This document shows positions 6,889 through 9,323 of a DNA stretch of 9,323 bases, in pieces. The translations under genes were made by a program, and so were the position numbers. The number at the start of each line of letters is the position of its first letter. Within the stretch, counting starts at the first letter, position 1. Source of the stretch: Chlamydiia bacterium (GTDB lineage: Bacteria > Chlamydiota > Chlamydiia > Chlamydiales > JAAZZY01); NCBI GenBank assembly GCA_014239035.1, contig JAAZZY010000066.1, positions 1-9,323 on the forward strand, given 5' to 3'. The notes under the pieces were generated by a model. The model had not been told where the DNA came from. It searched no databases and saw only the letters and a list, made by a program, of their open reading frames with translations.

Positions 6889-8235
6889 TTAGATCTTATC
6901 CTTAGGCTCTAGAAGAGCGCAGGTCTCTACATGGGTGGTTTGTGGAAACATATCAAAGGGTTGGACAACCTTGAGCTCGAAACCATTCTCACAAAGAAAA
7001 TGAAGGTCTCTAGCAAGGGTCGCTGGATCACAGGAGATGTAGATGATCTTTTGAGGTTTCTTTTGAGCTAGGGCTTCTAAGACGCTTCTATCACATCCTT
7101 TTCGAGGAGGGTTGATAAAAGCGACATCCAAATAATCGATTTTATGAATATGGTCTTCAACAGTAGCCTTGATGAAAGTGCAGTTTGAGACCTGATTATT
7201 TTCAGCTGCCTCTTGAGCGTCCAAAATGGCGCTTTTAACAACCTCTATGCCGATGACTTTTTGTACAAAAGGAGCTGCTAAAAGAGATAGGGTGCCGATT
7301 CCACAGTAGGCATCTAAAAGAGTCTGATCGGGTTTAAGATCAGCAAATTCAAGTGCTTTTTGATAAAGGTTTTCGGCTTGCTTCTGATTGACCTGGAAAA
7401 ATGAATGAGCAGAGATCTTAAAGGTTTTATCTAAGAGTTTCTCATAAATGTAGGGTCTGCCAAGTAGGGTGATATGCTCATCGCCAGCAATAGAGTTAAA
7501 GCGCTTCTTATTGATATTTAAAACAACGCCCTTTACTTCTGGACACTTTTTAATTAAAGCTTCACTTAGAGCTTTTAAAGCTGGGATACTTCTTTTCGAG
7601 GCGGCAATAAAAACGATTAGAACTTCATTTGTTTGAATCCCTGTTTTAATCAAGAGGTGTCTCAAATCACCAGATTTTGACTCTTCATCAAAAGCTTTGA
7701 GATCAAAATCACATAGAAGGTTAGATACTTCATTAAAAACCTTTTCTCCAAGATCACAATGGATATGACATCTCTCTAATCTTATAGGAGAGTTGGTTCC
7801 TTTTTGGTAAAGTCCGAGTTTAAGCTTTTCACCTTCTTGGAAAAAGGGGAGTTGGATTTTATTGCGGTAAGAGAATTCAAGGGGAGATGGGATGCATAAA
7901 GAGGGATCGAAATCAATTTTAGCGATGCGAGATAGAGCATCTTTCACTTTTTGGGTTTTAAACTCTAGCTGATTTTCATAGCTCATATGCATGATCTGAC
8001 AACCGCCGCACTGTTTAAAAATGGGGCAGATAGGAGCTACTCTTTTTGGTGATGTAGACTCAATTTTAATCGATTTAGCAATACCATATTTTTTCTTTTT
8101 CTGAATGACCTTGGCTGTGATTTTTTCTCCAGGGAGAGCATTGTCAACAAATATTTTCAATCCATCTACAGAGCAAATCCCTTGACCTTGCGAGTTGAGA
8201 GTTAAAATTTCCTCAGTAAAATTTTTATTATTCAT
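6889..8235 (-). CDS. rlmD: 23S rRNA (uracil-C5)-methyltransferase, RlmD/RumA-TrmA family
   Basis: Transfers a methyl group from SAM to C5 of a uridine in 23S rRNA (U1939 in E. coli numbering for RlmD). The exact target within the RlmC/RlmD/TrmA family is assumed from overall similarity. The 448-residue length is typical. An N-terminal TRAM-type RNA-binding domain lies at about 5-60. A 4Fe-4S cluster is indicated by C70, C76 and C79 (CPIFKQCGGC), with C156 or C160 as the fourth ligand. SAM motifs are LDAYCGIGTLS (308-318), E331 in IGIEVV and INPPRKGCD (374-382). The catalytic nucleophile is C402 in YISCDPATLARDL, and E437 in HVETCALL is the probable general base. All key residues are present, so it should be active. 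The ATG at 8235 has no clear Shine-Dalgarno sequence. It diverges from the SNF transporter gene. Confidence 0.95.
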   Translation of the reverse strand: MNNKNFTEEILTLNSQGQGICSVDGLKIFVDNALPGEKITAKVIQKKKKYGIAKSIKIESTSPKRVAPICPIFKQCGGCQIMHMSYENQLEFKTQKVKDALSRIAKIDFDPSLCIPSPLEFSYRNKIQLPFFQEGEKLKLGLYQKGTNSPIRLERCHIHCDLGEKVFNEVSNLLCDFDLKAFDEESKSGDLRHLLIKTGIQTNEVLIVFIAASKRSIPALKALSEALIKKCPEVKGVVLNINKKRFNSIAGDEHITLLGRPYIYEKLLDKTFKISAHSFFQVNQKQAENLYQKALEFADLKPDQTLLDAYCGIGTLSLLAAPFVQKVIGIEVVKSAILDAQEAAENNQVSNCTFIKATVEDHIHKIDYLDVAFINPPRKGCDRSVLEALAQKKPQKIIYISCDPATLARDLHFLCENGFELKVVQPFDMFPQTTHVETCALLEPKDKI

Positions 8236-8398
8236 TTCTATAGGTAGGGTTTAATTTCATATTTAAATGAATAATTTTACTAATTAATGGGGTTTATTTA
8301 CTATCTTTTTATAAAGAAGTTTCAATATTTCTCTTTTACTCCTGGTTAAAAATCATTCATTTTAATTAAAATCTTGGCCAAAATTTTAATATATTAAG
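8236..8398. promoter_or_regulatory. AT-rich divergent intergenic region with palindromes next to the transporter start
   Basis: This 163-bp region separates the divergent rlmD and SNF genes. For rlmD, TTGAAA (8320-8325, minus strand) with TAGTAA (8298-8303) at 16-nt spacing is a plausible promoter. On the transporter side there is a perfect 14-bp palindrome, ATTTTAATTAAAAT (8359-8372), and a perfect 12-bp palindrome, TTAATATATTAA (8386-8397), ending one base before the ATG. ATTAAAAT (8365-8372) also pairs with ATTTTAAT (8383-8390) around a 10-nt loop. These could be operators, but such palindromes arise easily in AT-rich DNA. No convincing Shine-Dalgarno sequence precedes the transporter ATG. 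Confidence 0.35.
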
Positions 8399-8929
8399 AT
8401 GTCTAGAACGAGTTGGAAATCAAAAGTTGGTTTTATTTTTGCAGCAGCAGGGTCTGCTGTTGGGCTTGCTAATATCTGGAGGTTTCCATACATCGTCGGT
8501 AAGTACGGTGGGGCAGCGTTTATCTGCATTTACCTAGCCTGCTTACTTTTAATTGGAATACCTGTTTTTTTATCTGAAGTCTTAATTGGGCGCACAGCAC
8601 AAAAAAATCCAAGGTCGGCATTTCTAGAGCTTGGTAAAAATAAATTTTGGTCCTCAAGTGGAACCTTTACCATCATCACGGGTTTTTTAATCAGCTCCTT
8701 CTATAGCGTTATTGCTGGATGGGTTTTAGGGTATTTGGTCTCAGCTGTATTTGGTCAGCTCAATCATTTTTCAAATCCCGCGCAAGCTGAAGGCTTTTTT
8801 ATAGGTTTAGTATCAAACCCTATTTGGGCTGTGAGCTTTCACTTATTTTTTATGATTATCTGCTTTTTCTTACTGCAGCAAGTGTTAGTAATAGGAAAAA
8901 TAAAAGAGCTAAAAGATAACCTGCTTTGA
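8399..8929 (+). CDS. SNF-family Na+-dependent transporter, N-terminal part (TM1-TM4), interrupted by an apparent inversion
   Basis: Neurotransmitter:sodium symporter (SNF/NSS, LeuT-fold) family, which imports amino acids with Na+ across the inner membrane. The N-terminus is intact and diagnostic: WKSKVGFIFAAAGSAVGLAN then IWRFPY (5-30), with a GGAAF motif in TM2, covers the unwound TM1 that binds Na+ and substrate. TM1 to TM4 follow in order up to FFLLQQ, ending at residue 161 (8881). Residues 162-176 and the stop are not transporter sequence; they are the reverse strand of the inverted segment read out of frame. The family norm is 400-500 residues with 11-12 membrane segments, so as it stands the product would be a non-functional 176-residue fragment. 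The missing TM5-TM8 region begins on the minus strand at the same place. Whether the gene is broken in the organism or only in this assembly cannot be told from the window. Confidence 0.85.
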   Translation: MSRTSWKSKVGFIFAAAGSAVGLANIWRFPYIVGKYGGAAFICIYLACLLLIGIPVFLSEVLIGRTAQKNPRSAFLELGKNKFWSSSGTFTIITGFLISSFYSVIAGWVLGYLVSAVFGQLNHFSNPAQAEGFFIGLVSNPIWAVSFHLFFMIICFFLLQQVLVIGKIKELKDNLL

Positions 8930-9323
8930 GCTGACTAAAGACAAGCGGCAAGGTATAAAAAACAAGTGGCGCTCCTGCGTCCGGCTTTAAACCTACAGCA
9001 AATACAATGGGAAAGATTGCAAGACCTGCAAGCAAGGCTATGAGCGTATCGATAAAGGCAACCGGTAAACAATTATTTAATATACTATCTTTTTTAGAGA
9101 GGTAGCTTCCATAAGTTACCATGGTTCCTTGACCTAAGCTGAGAGTGAAAAAAGCATGGCCGAGTGCAAATAAAAATGTTGTGGGCGTAATCAAACTCCA
9201 GTCAGGCTTCAAATAGAAACTAAGGCCTAAATGTGCATTAGGCAAAGTCACACCGCAAATAACTAAAGCTATTAAAATCAAAATTAGAAAAGGCACCATG
9301 ATCTCTGAGCCTCTCTCTAGTCC
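8856..9323 (-). pseudogene. SNF-family Na+-dependent transporter, middle part (TM5 to mid-TM8), in inverted orientation and running off the window
   Basis: Read on the minus strand from the window edge (9323) the frame gives GLERGSEIMVPFLILILI, the start of TM5 in SNF transporters (compare GIERFAKIAMP in LeuT). TM6 follows (FALGHAFFTLSLGQGTMVTYGSYLS, quoted here as FALGHAFF...TYGSYLS), then TM7, the FYTLPLVFSQ loop and the first part of TM8 (LLFFLLLTLAA). The homology ends at 8874; the next four residues and the TAA at 8856 are the reverse strand of the upstream half. The TS residues of TM8 that contribute to a Na+ site in this family would come next and are absent. The internal ATG at 9299 is not a real start, because homology continues upstream of it to the edge. 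It is most simply the continuation of the plus-strand fragment after inversion, rather than a second gene. Confidence 0.75.
8873..8881. other. Inversion junction in the SNF transporter gene
   Basis: CTGCAGCAA encodes LQQ on the plus strand at the end of the TM1-TM4 half. Its complement, TTGCTGCAG, encodes the last LAA-type residues of the TM8 half on the minus strand. Both halves keep family-like sequence up to this shared stretch and lose it just beyond, so the breakpoint lies within these 9 bp. The match between LQQ codons at one end and TTGCTGCA at the other means the original gene could have held a short inverted repeat of about 8-9 bp at the two breakpoints, enough for microhomology-mediated inversion or template switching. 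Confidence 0.6.

Noticed and set aside
8882..8929. Last 15 codons of the plus-strand transporter frame as genuine C-terminus
   Set aside because: They do not resemble any SNF transporter and are the reverse complement of the TM8 coding sequence on the minus strand.
8856..9299. An independent second transporter gene starting at the ATG at 9299
   Set aside because: Family homology continues upstream of that ATG to the window edge, it lacks TM1-TM4, and it begins exactly where the plus-strand half ends.
1..9323. tRNA, rRNA, CRISPR array, insertion sequence or riboswitch
   Set aside because: No cloverleaf-like segment, regularly spaced repeats, transposase motifs, terminal inverted repeats or known riboswitch consensus were seen on either strand.

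Overview
The window is AT-rich (roughly 38-40% G+C by eye), densely packed, lysine-rich bacterial DNA. The gene families seen are an NAD-dependent ligase, a sodium-coupled SNF amino-acid transporter, a rumA/rlmD methyltransferase, several lineage-restricted proteins and a large unrecognised protein with a protease-like tail. This mix suits a host-associated bacterium. My best guess is an environmental member of the Chlamydiota (Parachlamydia/Simkania/Rhabdochlamydia type). That placement is an inference from protein style, because no marker gene in the window settles it.

Layout. A plus-strand block covers about 1-4845. It holds a basic protein of 369 residues whose C-terminus faintly recalls the last beta-domain of GH95-type glycoside hydrolases, then ligA in a 4-nt ATGA overlap, then a 92-nt gap. 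After the gap come a metallo-beta-lactamase-fold hydrolase of the NAPE-PLD/UlaG-like type and, 7 nt later, a small SAM-dependent methyltransferase starting with TTG. A minus-strand block covers 4880-8235. It holds rlmD and, downstream of it, a protein of about 630 residues with its own promoter region. The C-terminal part of this protein has the His...Cys arrangement of clan CD cysteine proteases; I do not recognise the rest. A 163-bp AT-rich divergent intergenic region follows. The last gene is an SNF-family Na+-dependent transporter.

The right end is the most unusual structure. The transporter reads correctly on the plus strand from its start through transmembrane segment 4 and then stops matching at CTGCAGCAA (8873-8881). 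From the same point the next part of the same protein (TM5 to mid-TM8) lies on the minus strand and runs to the window edge. This is what an internal inversion of about 445 bp would produce. It could be a real inversion, possibly switchable, or an assembly or amplification chimera. The expected second breakpoint falls almost exactly at the window edge, which makes an artefact a serious possibility.

Functionally the window mixes housekeeping (DNA sealing, rRNA modification) with accessory genes (hydrolase, methyltransferase, protease-like protein, nutrient uptake). Nothing shows that all of them act in one pathway. The strongest candidate for undescribed biology is the protease-like protein at 4880-6772.
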